Of a DNA stretch of 64,000 bases, positions 15,756 through 25,529 are shown one piece after another. Positions within the stretch are counted from its first letter, which is position 1; every line of letters starts with the position of its first letter. Made by a program: the position numbers and the translations under genes. The notes beneath the pieces are model-generated. The model was not told the origin of the DNA and did no database searches. It saw only the letters and a program-made list of their open reading frames with translations. The stretch comes from Pedobacter caeni (lineage in GTDB: Bacteria; Bacteroidota; Bacteroidia; Sphingobacteriales; Sphingobacteriaceae), in the NCBI RefSeq assembly GCF_900129215.1, contig NZ_FQUQ01000009.1:107487-171486 (forward strand), in the 5' to 3' direction.

Positions 15756-18700
15756 ATGAAAAAAGTTTTTTACGCCCTTACTGCTGCCTTGTTGTTTTCC
15801 AATACGGTTACCCAGGCTCAGGATCAACCTTATTTTACCTCGAATCCTGCATTAACTCCGGATGCTCAGACTGTCGTATTTAGTTACGAAGGTGATCTTT
15901 GGAAAGTGTCGGCCACAGGGGGGGCTGCCAGCCGGCTTACTGCAATGACTGGCAATGAAATCAATCCGAAAGTTTCCCCAGACGGAAAATGGCTTGCTTT
16001 CTCGTCCAATCAGTTTGGAAATTATGATGTATACCTGATGCCAATGGCAGGGGGGACTGTAAAACAACTTACTTTTCATGATGCGGCAGACGAAGTGGAA
16101 AACTGGAGCTGGGACTCAAAAACCATTTATTTTACTTCAGGAAGGTATAATAACTACACAGCCTATAAAGTTGGAATTGAAGGGGGTACGGCAAGTCGTC
16201 TGTTTGATCATTATTTTAATACCATTCATAACGTGGCCGAAGCACCCAATGGAGAATTGTTTTTCAATGATACCTGGGAAAGCAAAAGTGCGGCTAACCG
16301 CAAGCGTTATAAAGGAGCTTATAATCCGGATATCCAATCCTGGAACCCTAAAACAAAAACTTACAAACAATATACCGATTATAAAGGCAAGGACCTATGG
16401 GCTACCCTGGATAAAAACGGCAATGTCTTCTTTGCTTCGGATGAATGGAACGATGAATACAACCTGTACACTTTTAAAGCAGGGAAAAAAACAAGGCTGA
16501 CAGATTTTAAGACTGCTATAAAGCGTCCTGTGGCTGCTGCCAATGGAAATAAAATAGTCTTCGAGAGAGATTATCAACTTTATCTATATGATGTAGCCAG
16601 TCAGAAATCAGAGAAGATCAATATCAGTATTTCCAGAAATGACATCCTGAAAAAGGAGCAGGAGTTTGATGTCCGGGCTGCTATTACTTCATTTGACCTT
16701 TCCCCTGATGGTAAAAAAATCGCTTTCATCTCCAGAGGAGAGCTTTTTGTGTCTGATGCAGAGGGAAAATTTGTTAAAATGATTAATAGAGGAACAGCCG
16801 TAGCCGAACGCGCAATGGAAGTGAACTGGCTTTCTGATAACCGTACCCTGATTTTTAACCAGACCGATAAAGGATATCAGAACTGGTTTACCATTGCTGC
16901 AGATGGAAAAGGGACACTTAAACAGCTCACAAAAGACAGCAGAAATAACAGGGATATCGCCTTTAACAAAGCCCGCACCCAGGCTGTTTATCTTAGTGGC
17001 AGGGATGAGGTCCGCTTGCTTGACCTTAAATCCCTGGAAAGCAAAACCGTTGTAAAGGATGAAATCTGGGCCTTCGGGAACTCTTCACCTTCCTTTTCGC
17101 CTAACGGGGAATACCTGCTGTTCACCGCCTACCGTAATTTTGAACAAGATATTTTTGTCTACCAGATCAAGGAGAATAAAACGCTTAACTTAACCAATAC
17201 AGGCGTTTCAGAAGCCTCTCCAAGGTGGTCTCCGGACGGAAAATACATTTACTTTAACAGTTCCAGAACCAAACCTTCCTATCCTACAGGAATGCAAAAT
17301 GCGCATATCTACAGAATGGCTTTGGACGACTATGATGAACCTTACCGCATAGACAAGTTCGACGAACTGTTTACAGAGAAAAAAGAAGATAAGCCAGAAG
17401 TAAAAAACACTGCTAAAAAAGATACAACCAAAACAAAACCTGCAGAAAAGAAAGAAAAGACTCCGGCAGTAATTACCATCAATACTCAAAATATCATGGA
17501 CCGGATCGACCTTCAGGGGCCAACTTTCGGAACACAGCAAGGGGTTGAAGTTCTTGCAAAAGGAGATAAAACATATGTGTTTTTCTCTTCTGATCATGAA
17601 GCCGGAGTTCCCGGAATTTACCGTACCGTTACAGAACCATTTGAAAACACTAAAACAGAAAAGGTGACTGAAGGGTATGGAGGAGGTCTTGTTGAAGCAG
17701 GAGGCAAATATTATATGGTGGTTCGTGGAGTGATCCATAAATACAATCTGGAGGCGAATAAATTAGACCGCCTGGATATTGGATTTAAATTCAACAGAAA
17801 CCTCAATGAAGAATTTAATCAGATGTTCTACGAAACCTGGGCCGGGCTGGAAGAAAACTTCTATAACGAAACTTTCCATGGCATCGACTGGTTAAAAACA
17901 CGCGAGCACTATGCCAGCTATCTTCCATACCTGAACAACCGGACCGACCTTCGGGTGCTGTTAAACGATATGCTGGGAGAATTGAACTCTTCACACCTGG
18001 GCTTCAATAGCTTTGGTAATGAAGAACGTAAAAACCTCAACTATGCAACCAACGAAACCGGAATCATTTTCTCTGATAAAGACCCTTTTAAAGTAGAAAG
18101 GATTGTGGCAAGAAGTAATGCCAGACACACTGGCGTTGACTTGAAGGCAGGAGATGTGATCACCATGGTAGATGGAACAAAGATTGATAAATCTGCAGAC
18201 CGTGATGCTTACTTTACCAGCCCTTCCCTCGGACAGGAAATGAGCCTCACCGTGGAGCGTGGCGGAAAAGTGATCCAGACAAAAGTACACCCTCAAAGCT
18301 CTGGAGCCTTGCGTGGCAACCTTTATGATGAATGGATCACCAAAAACCGCGAGCGGGTAAAACAGCTGGGAAATAACCGGATCGCCTATACTTATATGAA
18401 AAATATGGGTGGCGGAGAATTGGAAAACTTTCTGCTGGATATGGTGGCACAGGAGAACAATAAAGAGGGGGTTATCCTCGACCTGCGTTACAATACCGGA
18501 GGAAACGTTCATGACGAAGTGTTGAAGTTTTTAGCACAGCGTCCCTACCTTCAATGGAAATACCGTGGCGGAAAAATGGCGCCTCAAAGTAATTTTGGCC
18601 CTGCCGCAAAACCAATCGTGCTCCTGATCAATGAACAATCCTTAAGTGATGCCGAAATGACTGCTGCGGGATTCAAAGAATTAAAATTAGGAAAGATAAT

Positions 18701-18932
18701 TGGTACAGAAACCTATCGTTGGATTATCTTTACCTCTGCCAAAGGGCTGGTTGATGGTTCATCTTATCGCCTTCCTGCATGGGGCTGTTATACCCTTGAT
18801 GGAAAAAATTTAGAAAGTGAAGGTGTATCTCCTGATATTTACGTCAAAAATACATTTCAGGACCGTTTGGAAGACAAAGATCCTCAACTGGAACGTGCAG
18901 TATCAGAAATACTAAAAGATTTAAAAAAATAA
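15756..18932 (+). CDS. Tricorn-like protease (S41 family)
   Basis: A 1058-residue periplasmic or exported protease with signal peptide (MKKVFYALTAALLF...QAQ). The N-terminal half is made of WD40-like PD40 beta-propeller repeats (DGKWLAFSSNQ, SPDGKKIAFISRG, SPDGKYIYFNSS). A Lys/Glu-rich linker lies at about residues 547-570, then a C1/PDZ region and the S41 peptidase domain with NEQSLSDAE (959-967; Ser964 is the probable nucleophile) and GTETYRW near the C-terminus. Tricorn-type proteases trim peptides released by other proteases. The gene is followed by the methyltransferase gene after 1 nt, so they share an mRNA. Confidence 0.93.
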   Translation: MKKVFYALTAALLFSNTVTQAQDQPYFTSNPALTPDAQTVVFSYEGDLWKVSATGGAASRLTAMTGNEINPKVSPDGKWLAFSSNQFGNYDVYLMPMAGGTVKQLTFHDAADEVENWSWDSKTIYFTSGRYNNYTAYKVGIEGGTASRLFDHYFNTIHNVAEAPNGELFFNDTWESKSAANRKRYKGAYNPDIQSWNPKTKTYKQYTDYKGKDLWATLDKNGNVFFASDEWNDEYNLYTFKAGKKTRLTDFKTAIKRPVAAANGNKIVFERDYQLYLYDVASQKSEKINISISRNDILKKEQEFDVRAAITSFDLSPDGKKIAFISRGELFVSDAEGKFVKMINRGTAVAERAMEVNWLSDNRTLIFNQTDKGYQNWFTIAADGKGTLKQLTKDSRNNRDIAFNKARTQAVYLSGRDEVRLLDLKSLESKTVVKDEIWAFGNSSPSFSPNGEYLLFTAYRNFEQDIFVYQIKENKTLNLTNTGVSEASPRWSPDGKYIYFNSSRTKPSYPTGMQNAHIYRMALDDYDEPYRIDKFDELFTEKKEDKPEVKNTAKKDTTKTKPAEKKEKTPAVITINTQNIMDRIDLQGPTFGTQQGVEVLAKGDKTYVFFSSDHEAGVPGIYRTVTEPFENTKTEKVTEGYGGGLVEAGGKYYMVVRGVIHKYNLEANKLDRLDIGFKFNRNLNEEFNQMFYETWAGLEENFYNETFHGIDWLKTREHYASYLPYLNNRTDLRVLLNDMLGELNSSHLGFNSFGNEERKNLNYATNETGIIFSDKDPFKVERIVARSNARHTGVDLKAGDVITMVDGTKIDKSADRDAYFTSPSLGQEMSLTVERGGKVIQTKVHPQSSGALRGNLYDEWITKNRERVKQLGNNRIAYTYMKNMGGGELENFLLDMVAQENNKEGVILDLRYNTGGNVHDEVLKFLAQRPYLQWKYRGGKMAPQSNFGPAAKPIVLLINEQSLSDAEMTAAGFKELKLGKIIGTETYRWIIFTSAKGLVDGSSYRLPAWGCYTLDGKNLESEGVSPDIYVKNTFQDRLEDKDPQLERAVSEILKDLKK

Positions 18933-18933
18933 T

Positions 18934-19683
18934 ATGGAAAACCTGTTAACGGACAGACAGTTTTGGGTGAATTATTGGGAGAGCAAGACCGATTTGTCGG
19001 TTAACATTCCGTCGAACTACCTTTTTCATAAGGAACTTGGAGAGATCATCAATAAGCAAGGCGTAAAAACAGCAATTGAGCTCGGAGGATTTCCGGGCTA
19101 TTATGCCGTGTTCCTGAAGAAATATTTCAAGCTGGATGTTACCCTGCTGGATTATTTTGTACATCAGCCGGTAACGAATGCTTTGCTGGAAGCCAATCAG
19201 CTTAAGGCATCAGACATTCACATCATTGAAACCGACTTGTTTAATTATCAGCCGGAACAACAGTTTGACCTCGTTTTATCTTGTGGTCTGATCGAACATT
19301 TTAATGATACCGCAGATATCATCAACAGGCACATTGCTTTTGTGAAACCGGGAGGGACCTTACTCATCACCCTTCCTAATTTTAAAGCATTAAACGGTTG
19401 GTTGCAAAAGACTTTCGATAAAGAGAACTACGATAAACACAATATCGACTGTATGGATCCCGCCTTATTGGCCAATATCTGTAAACAAGCAGGTCTGGAA
19501 GTAGTCCAGTCTAAATACTTCGGATATTTTAGCCTCTGGCTGGAAAATGAAAAACAGAAATCTGCAGGTGTTCGTCTGTTAAAGAAAACAATGTGGCTGA
19601 CGGGTAAAGTATTCACTAAAATTTTCCCTTTTAATTCGAAACAATTGTCCCCTTATATTATCTTAGAAGCAAGAAAATCATAA
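18934..19683 (+). CDS. Class I SAM-dependent methyltransferase
   Basis: A 249-residue Rossmann methyltransferase. Motif I is AIELGGFPGYYAVF (about residues 46-59), acidic motif LDVTLLDYF and LVLSCGLIEHFNDT as post-I and IV motifs. It is separated from the tricorn stop by a single nucleotide and from the rhomboid start by 4 nt (19683 to 19688), so all three are in one operon. The target is unknown. The nearby glycan genes suggest sugar methylation; the operon partners do not explain it. No signal peptide. Confidence 0.85.
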   Translation: MENLLTDRQFWVNYWESKTDLSVNIPSNYLFHKELGEIINKQGVKTAIELGGFPGYYAVFLKKYFKLDVTLLDYFVHQPVTNALLEANQLKASDIHIIETDLFNYQPEQQFDLVLSCGLIEHFNDTADIINRHIAFVKPGGTLLITLPNFKALNGWLQKTFDKENYDKHNIDCMDPALLANICKQAGLEVVQSKYFGYFSLWLENEKQKSAGVRLLKKTMWLTGKVFTKIFPFNSKQLSPYIILEARKS

Positions 19684-19687
19684 ACAT

Positions 19688-21214
19688 ATGTCTATCAGCT
19701 GGGGGTATTCACCTAAAGTCGAAAAATTTATTCCACTAGGGGAATACCCAGCCGATAAATACCTGATCATTGTCAGGCAGGTGGTAGAGAACCTTGGCTG
19801 GAAGCTGAGCCATGTGTCTGAATCTGGCTTAATCGCTTACACGGGCCTTTCTCTTCAATCCTATAGTGAAGAGATTTCCATTCGCATAAAATTGAACTTT
19901 GCTATTTTTAAAAGTGAATGTGTAGGCATACAGATGCTCTTTAACGACTATGGCAAAAATGAGCAGAACCTGCAAAAATTCTTTGATGAATTTGAGTATG
20001 TTCAATATCACCTGAAGGATACCTGGGAGGAGGAACTGATTAAATTTCATGAAGAGGTGGCACTTCAGGACGACCAGTATTTTGAAAAAGCACCTTTAGC
20101 AGCAAAAGATAAAATCAGGAATGTATTCTATTTGTTCATTCCCAGAAAAGGATACCTGGTTACACCAATTCTCCTTTACCTCAATATTGGCTATTATCTT
20201 GCAATTACGGTCCGTCTTTATTTCCTCTCTTTCTCCGTACAGCGCGGTGAAATAGCTCCGGAAAATATAATTGATTTAGCTAATCATATTTATTCCACAT
20301 TTGGAGTGAATTCAAGAGATGCGATACTGAATGGGCAGTTCTGGAGGTTGATCAGTCATCAGTTTATTCATTTTAATCTCTCTCATTTGTTTTTCAATAT
20401 GTATGCCTTGATCTACATCGGATTAATGGTCGAAAATAAACTGGGGGGCTGGAAAACCCTCGCTATATATCTTTCGGGTGGTATTTGTGGAGGGTTGATC
20501 AGTGTGATTGGTCATAGAACAGGAGTAATGGGGGGTGCCTCAGGTGCCATTACGAGCTTGTTTGGGGCCTTTCTTGCACTCTTACTATGTAAAGCATTTG
20601 AGAAGAACGCGAACAGGGCATTACTGATCAGCACGCTCATCGTCGTTGCTTTGATGTTGTTTAACGGATTGATGAAACGACAGGTAGATAATTCTGCCCA
20701 TATTGGCGGACTTGTTTCCGGATTCCTGATTGGATATTTGCTGTACCAGCCTACGAGCCTTGGTTTTAAAACCAATATTTACCAAAGGGCTGTAGTGGCT
20801 GTGTTATTGGTGCTGACTCTTGCTGCCGTTATATTTCAGTTTACTCCCCGATATCAGAAGGAAGCATATGAAGAACTGGTAAAGCAATACCTGGAAAATA
20901 ACAGCAGGTTTATGAAGATCTATACCATAAACAATAGTATGTCTAAAGAAGACAAGATCAGACTGGTCACCACAGATGGGGTGGAAGCCTGGAAGAAGAA
21001 TCTGGATATTGTTAAAAAAATGGAGAAACTACTGCTTTTGGAGGAAGATAAAGCAGCTATCAAGTTTCGGGCTATTCAGGCACGAAGAGGGCATGCGGTA
21101 TCTTTGCTTATGGTCAGAAATTATCAGGCAGACGATGCGCCATACCTAAACCAAATCAGGCGATTGCTCGCTGACATGAATAACATTGTCGTAAAAGATG
21201 GAGATAAAGAGTAG
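19688..21214 (+). CDS. Rhomboid-family intramembrane serine protease
   Basis: A 508-residue membrane protease. Residues 1-140 are soluble and not recognised. The rhomboid core follows: HFNLSHLFFNMYAL (His228, His233, Asn237), the nucleophile in GGASGAITSLFG (Ser285) and the catalytic His in DNSAHIGGLVSG (His338). Six or more transmembrane helices are visible from about 157 to 400, and a soluble C-terminal extension of about 125 residues follows. It cleaves helical substrates in the membrane, such as sorting signals or regulators. Being in an operon with tricorn and a methyltransferase suggests a proteolytic relay, an idea only. Confidence 0.93.
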   Translation: MSISWGYSPKVEKFIPLGEYPADKYLIIVRQVVENLGWKLSHVSESGLIAYTGLSLQSYSEEISIRIKLNFAIFKSECVGIQMLFNDYGKNEQNLQKFFDEFEYVQYHLKDTWEEELIKFHEEVALQDDQYFEKAPLAAKDKIRNVFYLFIPRKGYLVTPILLYLNIGYYLAITVRLYFLSFSVQRGEIAPENIIDLANHIYSTFGVNSRDAILNGQFWRLISHQFIHFNLSHLFFNMYALIYIGLMVENKLGGWKTLAIYLSGGICGGLISVIGHRTGVMGGASGAITSLFGAFLALLLCKAFEKNANRALLISTLIVVALMLFNGLMKRQVDNSAHIGGLVSGFLIGYLLYQPTSLGFKTNIYQRAVVAVLLVLTLAAVIFQFTPRYQKEAYEELVKQYLENNSRFMKIYTINNSMSKEDKIRLVTTDGVEAWKKNLDIVKKMEKLLLLEEDKAAIKFRAIQARRGHAVSLLMVRNYQADDAPYLNQIRRLLADMNNIVVKDGDKE

Positions 21215-21228
21215 AAAGAAAAGGCAGC

Positions 21229-22128
21229 TTATCCTAAACGCTGCTTCACATACCTTTTAAGCCGCTCCCATAAATTCCCCTTCCTGGTAGACAAGAACTC
21301 CCTGATCGCCTCGTAGGCGTCTTTATTTTCCTTTATTTCCGAAGGATAATGGCCGATTGGCTTAGGGTTAATGATCACATTGTAAATGTCGTTGATGCCC
21401 GAATGAATTCCAGTCCCATCGTGCCCGATGTTGTTCACCAGGGATTGCGCAGGATTCAACGTTATTCCTCCTTTCAAGAAGATGGAAGCATACCAGCGGA
21501 TGGCCCAGGAGTTGTTTTTCCCTTTTTTGAAGTCCTGCATCTGTTTCCAGAAATTCATTTTATGCTCAATAGAGAATTCTGATCTCTTTCTGGCATCAAA
21601 CTGTCCCATCAGCGTATCAATATTGGGTTCAAAATGTTGCCATGCCCGATCCCATGTTGCCCAGCCCCAACTGGTCGCAGCGCGGTAAAAGAAAGATTCA
21701 GGGATATTGTTTTCTTTTAAAGGATACATATAAGCTCCGATGTGCATCACACGGTCTTCGTTACGGTAGCGGTTTAAGGCTTCATTAAAATAAGTCAGCG
21801 TATAAGGGGAGGTGATGAGGTCGTCCTCCATAACGATCACCTGTTTATAGTCTTTTACCAGGCGGCTTACTCCGGCAATCACCGAATTTGCCAGACCCAT
21901 ATTTTCTTTGCGTTCTATGACCTCAACAGATTTAAATCCATCAACGTTCCTGAGCAATTCACGTACTTCCAATACTTTAGCCTCATCCTCCGGAGATTTA
22001 AACCCATCAGAAAAGATAAATAACCTGCTTTCAGTTGCCAGTTGATTCTGTTTAAGGAATTTTATGGTGCGCTCTGTATGCTGCGGCCTGTTGTAAACGA
22101 ATAACGCGATTGGTGCAAAGCTTTGCAT
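21229..22128 (-). CDS. GT-A glycosyltransferase
   Basis: A 299-residue protein starting MQSFAPIALFVYNRPQHTERTI, which matches bacterial GNT-I-like/GT2-fold sugar transferases. FIFSDGFKSPEDE, VIVMEDDLITSP (a DxD-type metal site, EDD) and YRAATSWGWATWDRAW are typical blocks. It should use a nucleotide-activated sugar. It ends 15 nt from the convergent rhomboid stop. It belongs to the minus-strand glycan run with two methyltransferases and the flippase. Confidence 0.85.
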   Translation of the reverse strand: MQSFAPIALFVYNRPQHTERTIKFLKQNQLATESRLFIFSDGFKSPEDEAKVLEVRELLRNVDGFKSVEVIERKENMGLANSVIAGVSRLVKDYKQVIVMEDDLITSPYTLTYFNEALNRYRNEDRVMHIGAYMYPLKENNIPESFFYRAATSWGWATWDRAWQHFEPNIDTLMGQFDARKRSEFSIEHKMNFWKQMQDFKKGKNNSWAIRWYASIFLKGGITLNPAQSLVNNIGHDGTGIHSGINDIYNVIINPKPIGHYPSEIKENKDAYEAIREFLSTRKGNLWERLKRYVKQRLG

Positions 22129-22130
22129 AG

Positions 22131-22898
22131 TTAGAAGATCTCGAGGTTTTGGGTTGATTTCTTTGTAAGAACCGTATACGCATTTCCAAATTGCTCCCGC
22201 TTGTGCTTTCCTAAAATTGCACCTAATATATTTTTGATCCGGTATTCCAGTTCAATTCTTAAGGTCTTAGCCAGGGTTTTAGGTGTTTTCTTCACCTTAA
22301 ATTCACAGAACTTGATGGTATCTATAGCTGTAAGTGAAGTTTTATCTGCTTCCACTGAAAGGCCTTCACTTTGCAATAGAAATCGGATCAGTGTAGGCGT
22401 ATACATATTGATATGCCCATAGTTCAGAAAATGTTTCATGCGCTGGTCTACCCCGAAACGGTAATCCAAAGGAACTTCAATCACCAGGTATTTCGCTACC
22501 CTTTTCAGTTCCCGTAAAAGCATGCGTTCATGTTCTACATGTTCCAGAACATGGGCTAGGATCACGAGGTCAAAGCTGTCATCCGCATAAGGGATGGTAT
22601 ATCCATCAAAGCTGTTCACCTCTTTTAAGCGTTCCAGCTTTCTGTCTCTGATTAAAGAAACGCCGCTGTCTGCGATTTCAAGGGCATAAAGCTCCTCACC
22701 GAATTTCCATTCATTCAGATAATGCAGAATACTGCCATCTCCGGCACCTACTTCCAGTATCTTTTTAGGCTTAATCCCCTCACAAACTTCTATCAGGTTC
22801 TTTGCTTTGGCTTTTGCACCAAGCATGCGCCATTCTACATCACTATCCGTGTAGAAATCATTATAGGAGGCAACAATGTCTTCTGTGATTAGTGCCAT
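22131..22898 (-). CDS. Class I methyltransferase in the glycan locus
   Basis: A 255-residue SAM-dependent methyltransferase, motif I KILEVGAGDGSILHYL at about 47-62, LVILAHVLEHVEHERM for motifs II-IV. It starts 5 nt after the stop of the upstream gene and stops 2 nt before the start of the glycosyltransferase gene, so the genes are translationally coupled. A likely job is O- or N-methylation of a sugar residue. It is a UbiE/COQ5-like fold, but quinone synthesis is not supported by the neighbours. Confidence 0.85.
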   Translation of the reverse strand: MALITEDIVASYNDFYTDSDVEWRMLGAKAKAKNLIEVCEGIKPKKILEVGAGDGSILHYLNEWKFGEELYALEIADSGVSLIRDRKLERLKEVNSFDGYTIPYADDSFDLVILAHVLEHVEHERMLLRELKRVAKYLVIEVPLDYRFGVDQRMKHFLNYGHINMYTPTLIRFLLQSEGLSVEADKTSLTAIDTIKFCEFKVKKTPKTLAKTLRIELEYRIKNILGAILGKHKREQFGNAYTVLTKKSTQNLEIF

Positions 22899-22903
22899 CT
22901 CTA

Positions 22904-23527
22904 TTAGTCTTTTATGCCATCAATGATGAGAGAAGAATAACCTAAAGGCTCATTAAACCTTTTGTCGAACCTTCTGGACCTCAGGATATGGCCATCTTCA
23001 CTTTTCCAGTCTGTAAAATGAAACTGTTGTTGCTCATCATAGTATTCCAGAAGCTGAACTCTGAAACCGGCATCTTCCAGCACTTTCGATAACTGATGAT
23101 AGTCGTATAGTAGTTTATGATCGTCGGCACCTTCACCATGTCCTCCGGGTTTTACCATATCGATATAATCCTTGTTGGGATGAAAACCATCGGGCACGGC
23201 AATTCTGATGCTACCCCCTTTTTCCATAAACTGGAAACAGTTTTTTAAAGCGATTAGTGCATTGGCATAGCTGATGTGCTCAAATACATGTTCTGCAAGG
23301 AATTTTGCCGCTTTCTTTTCGCCGAAAAGGTTTTGAAAAGAGCTTTTTTCCAACAAGTTTAAGCTTTCTATGTTTGTAGGCAGCCAGTTGGGATAAGCAG
23401 TTTTCTCAGAGCCAATGATGATGTTCAAAGGCGCAGATGAATTCTTTATTTTGGACTTTAACTGAATAAGGTCCAGCATGTTTATTGGTTTTAATACGAT
23501 TGATCTTACTACCTTTCTTAAGGACAT
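22904..23527 (-). CDS. Methyltransferase-like protein
   Basis: A 207-residue protein starting MSLRKVVRSIVLKPINMLDL. The middle has FLAEHVFEHISYANAL and GGSIRIAVPDGFHPN, characteristic of class I methyltransferase fold proteins with a short N-terminus ("methyltransferase-like" relatives of glycan loci). A clear GxGxG motif I is not visible, so the SAM site may be incomplete. Next in the operon are another methyltransferase and a transferase gene. It is probably involved in decorating the same surface glycan. Confidence 0.7.
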   Translation of the reverse strand: MSLRKVVRSIVLKPINMLDLIQLKSKIKNSSAPLNIIIGSEKTAYPNWLPTNIESLNLLEKSSFQNLFGEKKAAKFLAEHVFEHISYANALIALKNCFQFMEKGGSIRIAVPDGFHPNKDYIDMVKPGGHGEGADDHKLLYDYHQLSKVLEDAGFRVQLLEYYDEQQQFHFTDWKSEDGHILRSRRFDKRFNEPLGYSSLIIDGIKD

Positions 23528-23673
23528 CTGTAATGGTTATATTGTTAATTTGTCAGCAATGGCCAGAAGCCTGCTGATATGGTGGTTGCCATGAGCTTTA
23601 ATAGTCAAAGTTAAAATGTTAAACGCAAAAAGCTAATATATCAGTATAATTATTGATTGCAATGATGATCCCT

Positions 23674-25020
23674 TTAAGGTTTAGGGGAACCTGGCCTGTT
23701 TTTGATCTTCTGCACAAGGGTAATCAGGAATAAGGATTTGAGCATCATAATGCCTTGCGGCCGCGTTTTAGGGACGAGCAGAATCATAAAATTAGAGCAC
23801 AAATAGGCGATCAGTGTGGCCACAGCAGCACCGGTGATGCCGTATGCGGGAATCCAGTATATGTTTAAAACGATATTGATCAGCGCACCGATTCCAGTCC
23901 GGACCATCGATAGTTTGGTATGACCTTCGGCGATGAGAAACTGTCCGCTTGCAGTGCCCAGAAAGGTAAATATACCTGCCCAGATGTGTATTGATAAAAC
24001 ATGCGAAGCTTTCCAGTATTCCGGAGTATAGAACTGGTGATAAATCAGGGGAGAGGCAAATGTCATGAAAATCGCAATGCTGAGACTGATCCAAACCATC
24101 AGGTCATACATGTTCTGCATTCTCTTTTGATATCTTTCCGGATCATCTCTTTTTGCATTCATGATGGCAGGGAAAACAGCGGTAACTATGGCTACAGGTA
24201 TAAAATACCAGGACTCCGACAACTGTACGACACTCGAGTAAATCCCCTGTTCTTTAGAGCCCAGATAACTTTGAATCATCAATGCATCTATTTTCATGTA
24301 AATAGAAACCAGAATTGCAGAAAAGGCCATTGGCCAGGAGTTTTTCAATAAAAACTTAGCAATGCCACTTTCATATTTCCACTGAAAAATAGACGAACCG
24401 TTTTTTTGATAAACATATATATACCCAACAGCAAGTAAAATAACATCCAGGAGCAGCGCAAATATAAACCAGGTCAGGTTCATTCCGCATAACATGAGTG
24501 CCAGCTTAAAGGCGGCTGAAACTAAATTTCCCAGCACCTGAACGCTCATGATAAATTTACCCTGTGCCCTGGACTGAAAATAACTGTCAATAATGTTAAA
24601 CGACTGGAATACCCCCGTAAAGCTGACAATCAGCACATAGGAAAAAGAAGCTTCTATCGGTTTTATCCCATTAAGAAGCTGATAAGCGAAGTAAATAAGT
24701 GGAAGGATGGCCAATCCCCCGATCAATTTGAGGACGAATGCTGTTCCCAGAAGCTGATTTTTTTTTTCAGGAAAGCGTAACAATTCTCTTGTCACAAAGC
24801 CATCCAGACCCAATGCTGCTGCGGCGATAAAAAAAGTCGCAAATGCCAATGGATAATTATATATACCGAATTGGGTTGCCCCCAGGTAATTGCTGACATA
24901 AATGCCAATCAGAATCTTTATTCCAAGACTGCCCACTCTGGCGATCATTAACCAGCCGGCATTTTTAGCATATTTCTCTAACGCCCCCTGATCAAAACCA
25001 GGAATACTTGGGATTTTCAT
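23674..25020 (-). CDS. Wzx-type polysaccharide flippase (MATE/MVF-like)
   Basis: A 448-residue polytopic membrane protein with about 12-14 hydrophobic segments and the polysaccharide biosynthesis/MviN-like pattern (VSNYLGATQFGIYNYPLAFATFF near the N-terminus is split here between two helices). It should flip lipid-linked oligosaccharides across the cytoplasmic membrane for O-antigen or exopolysaccharide assembly. It is 146 nt upstream of the methyltransferase-like gene, and on the same strand. This is the transporter gene of the locus; no Wzy polymerase or ligase was recognised in the window. Confidence 0.88.
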   Translation of the reverse strand: MKIPSIPGFDQGALEKYAKNAGWLMIARVGSLGIKILIGIYVSNYLGATQFGIYNYPLAFATFFIAAAALGLDGFVTRELLRFPEKKNQLLGTAFVLKLIGGLAILPLIYFAYQLLNGIKPIEASFSYVLIVSFTGVFQSFNIIDSYFQSRAQGKFIMSVQVLGNLVSAAFKLALMLCGMNLTWFIFALLLDVILLAVGYIYVYQKNGSSIFQWKYESGIAKFLLKNSWPMAFSAILVSIYMKIDALMIQSYLGSKEQGIYSSVVQLSESWYFIPVAIVTAVFPAIMNAKRDDPERYQKRMQNMYDLMVWISLSIAIFMTFASPLIYHQFYTPEYWKASHVLSIHIWAGIFTFLGTASGQFLIAEGHTKLSMVRTGIGALINIVLNIYWIPAYGITGAAVATLIAYLCSNFMILLVPKTRPQGIMMLKSLFLITLVQKIKNRPGSPKP

Positions 25021-25042
25021 TCTTGTTTAGCCTTACTTATTT

Positions 25043-25465
25043 TTAAGTTAAAGGTGCACCAACTGCAATCGCACAGCTATGTCCTGGTTGTCCATGTGCA
25101 GGGTTAAGCCTTACCTCTTTTTGATTTTTAGGAACTGAAGTCGGGGTTGTTGCGGGGCTGGTTGTTACTGAAACAGGTGTAGCCTGAGTTGCAACAGGGG
25201 TAGCCGGTACAGCAACTGGTGTACCCGGAGCTGCAGGTGTATTGTTTTTCGCATTCAAAGGAGCTCCTACCGGAAGCGCACAATCGTGATATGGTTGCCC
25301 ATGAGCAGGATTATTAGCTGGTTTTTCTCCAGTGGCAGCCACCGGTGTCGAAGCCGAAGGAAGACCTGCAGGAGTTGGGGTAATTACCGATTGTGTTTGC
25401 TTTGGACTGGAATTACAAGCAGAAAGTGCCAGTACAACGCAACTGATATAAAGGATCCTTTTCAT
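25043..25465 (-). CDS. Lipoprotein with a duplicated NPAHGQPxHxC motif
   Basis: A 140-residue lipoprotein: lipobox LALSAC (Cys17) after a short signal peptide. The rest is Pro/Thr/Ala/Val-rich linker carrying two copies of a motif NPAHGQPxHxCAxxVGAPL, one near residue 52 and one at the C-terminus (about 120-139). Each has one His-Cys pair separated by one residue, so metal or heme binding or a covalent anchor is possible; short proteins with this motif occur in Bacteroidota, function unknown to me. It starts after the flippase gene with 22 nt between them and may have its own promoter. Confidence 0.75.
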   Translation of the reverse strand: MKRILYISCVVLALSACNSSPKQTQSVITPTPAGLPSASTPVAATGEKPANNPAHGQPYHDCALPVGAPLNAKNNTPAAPGTPVAVPATPVATQATPVSVTTSPATTPTSVPKNQKEVRLNPAHGQPGHSCAIAVGAPLT

Positions 25466-25529
25466 AAGCGTATATTTTTATTCTCTTTTTTAAAGATAAC
25501 AGAAAGACAAAGATGTAAAATTTGTTGGG

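Noticed and set aside
17208..18512. Long minus-strand frames (about 175 codons) inside the tricorn gene
   Set aside because: Antisense to a well-conserved reading frame; amino acid composition (His/Ser/Phe-rich) is typical of shadow frames.
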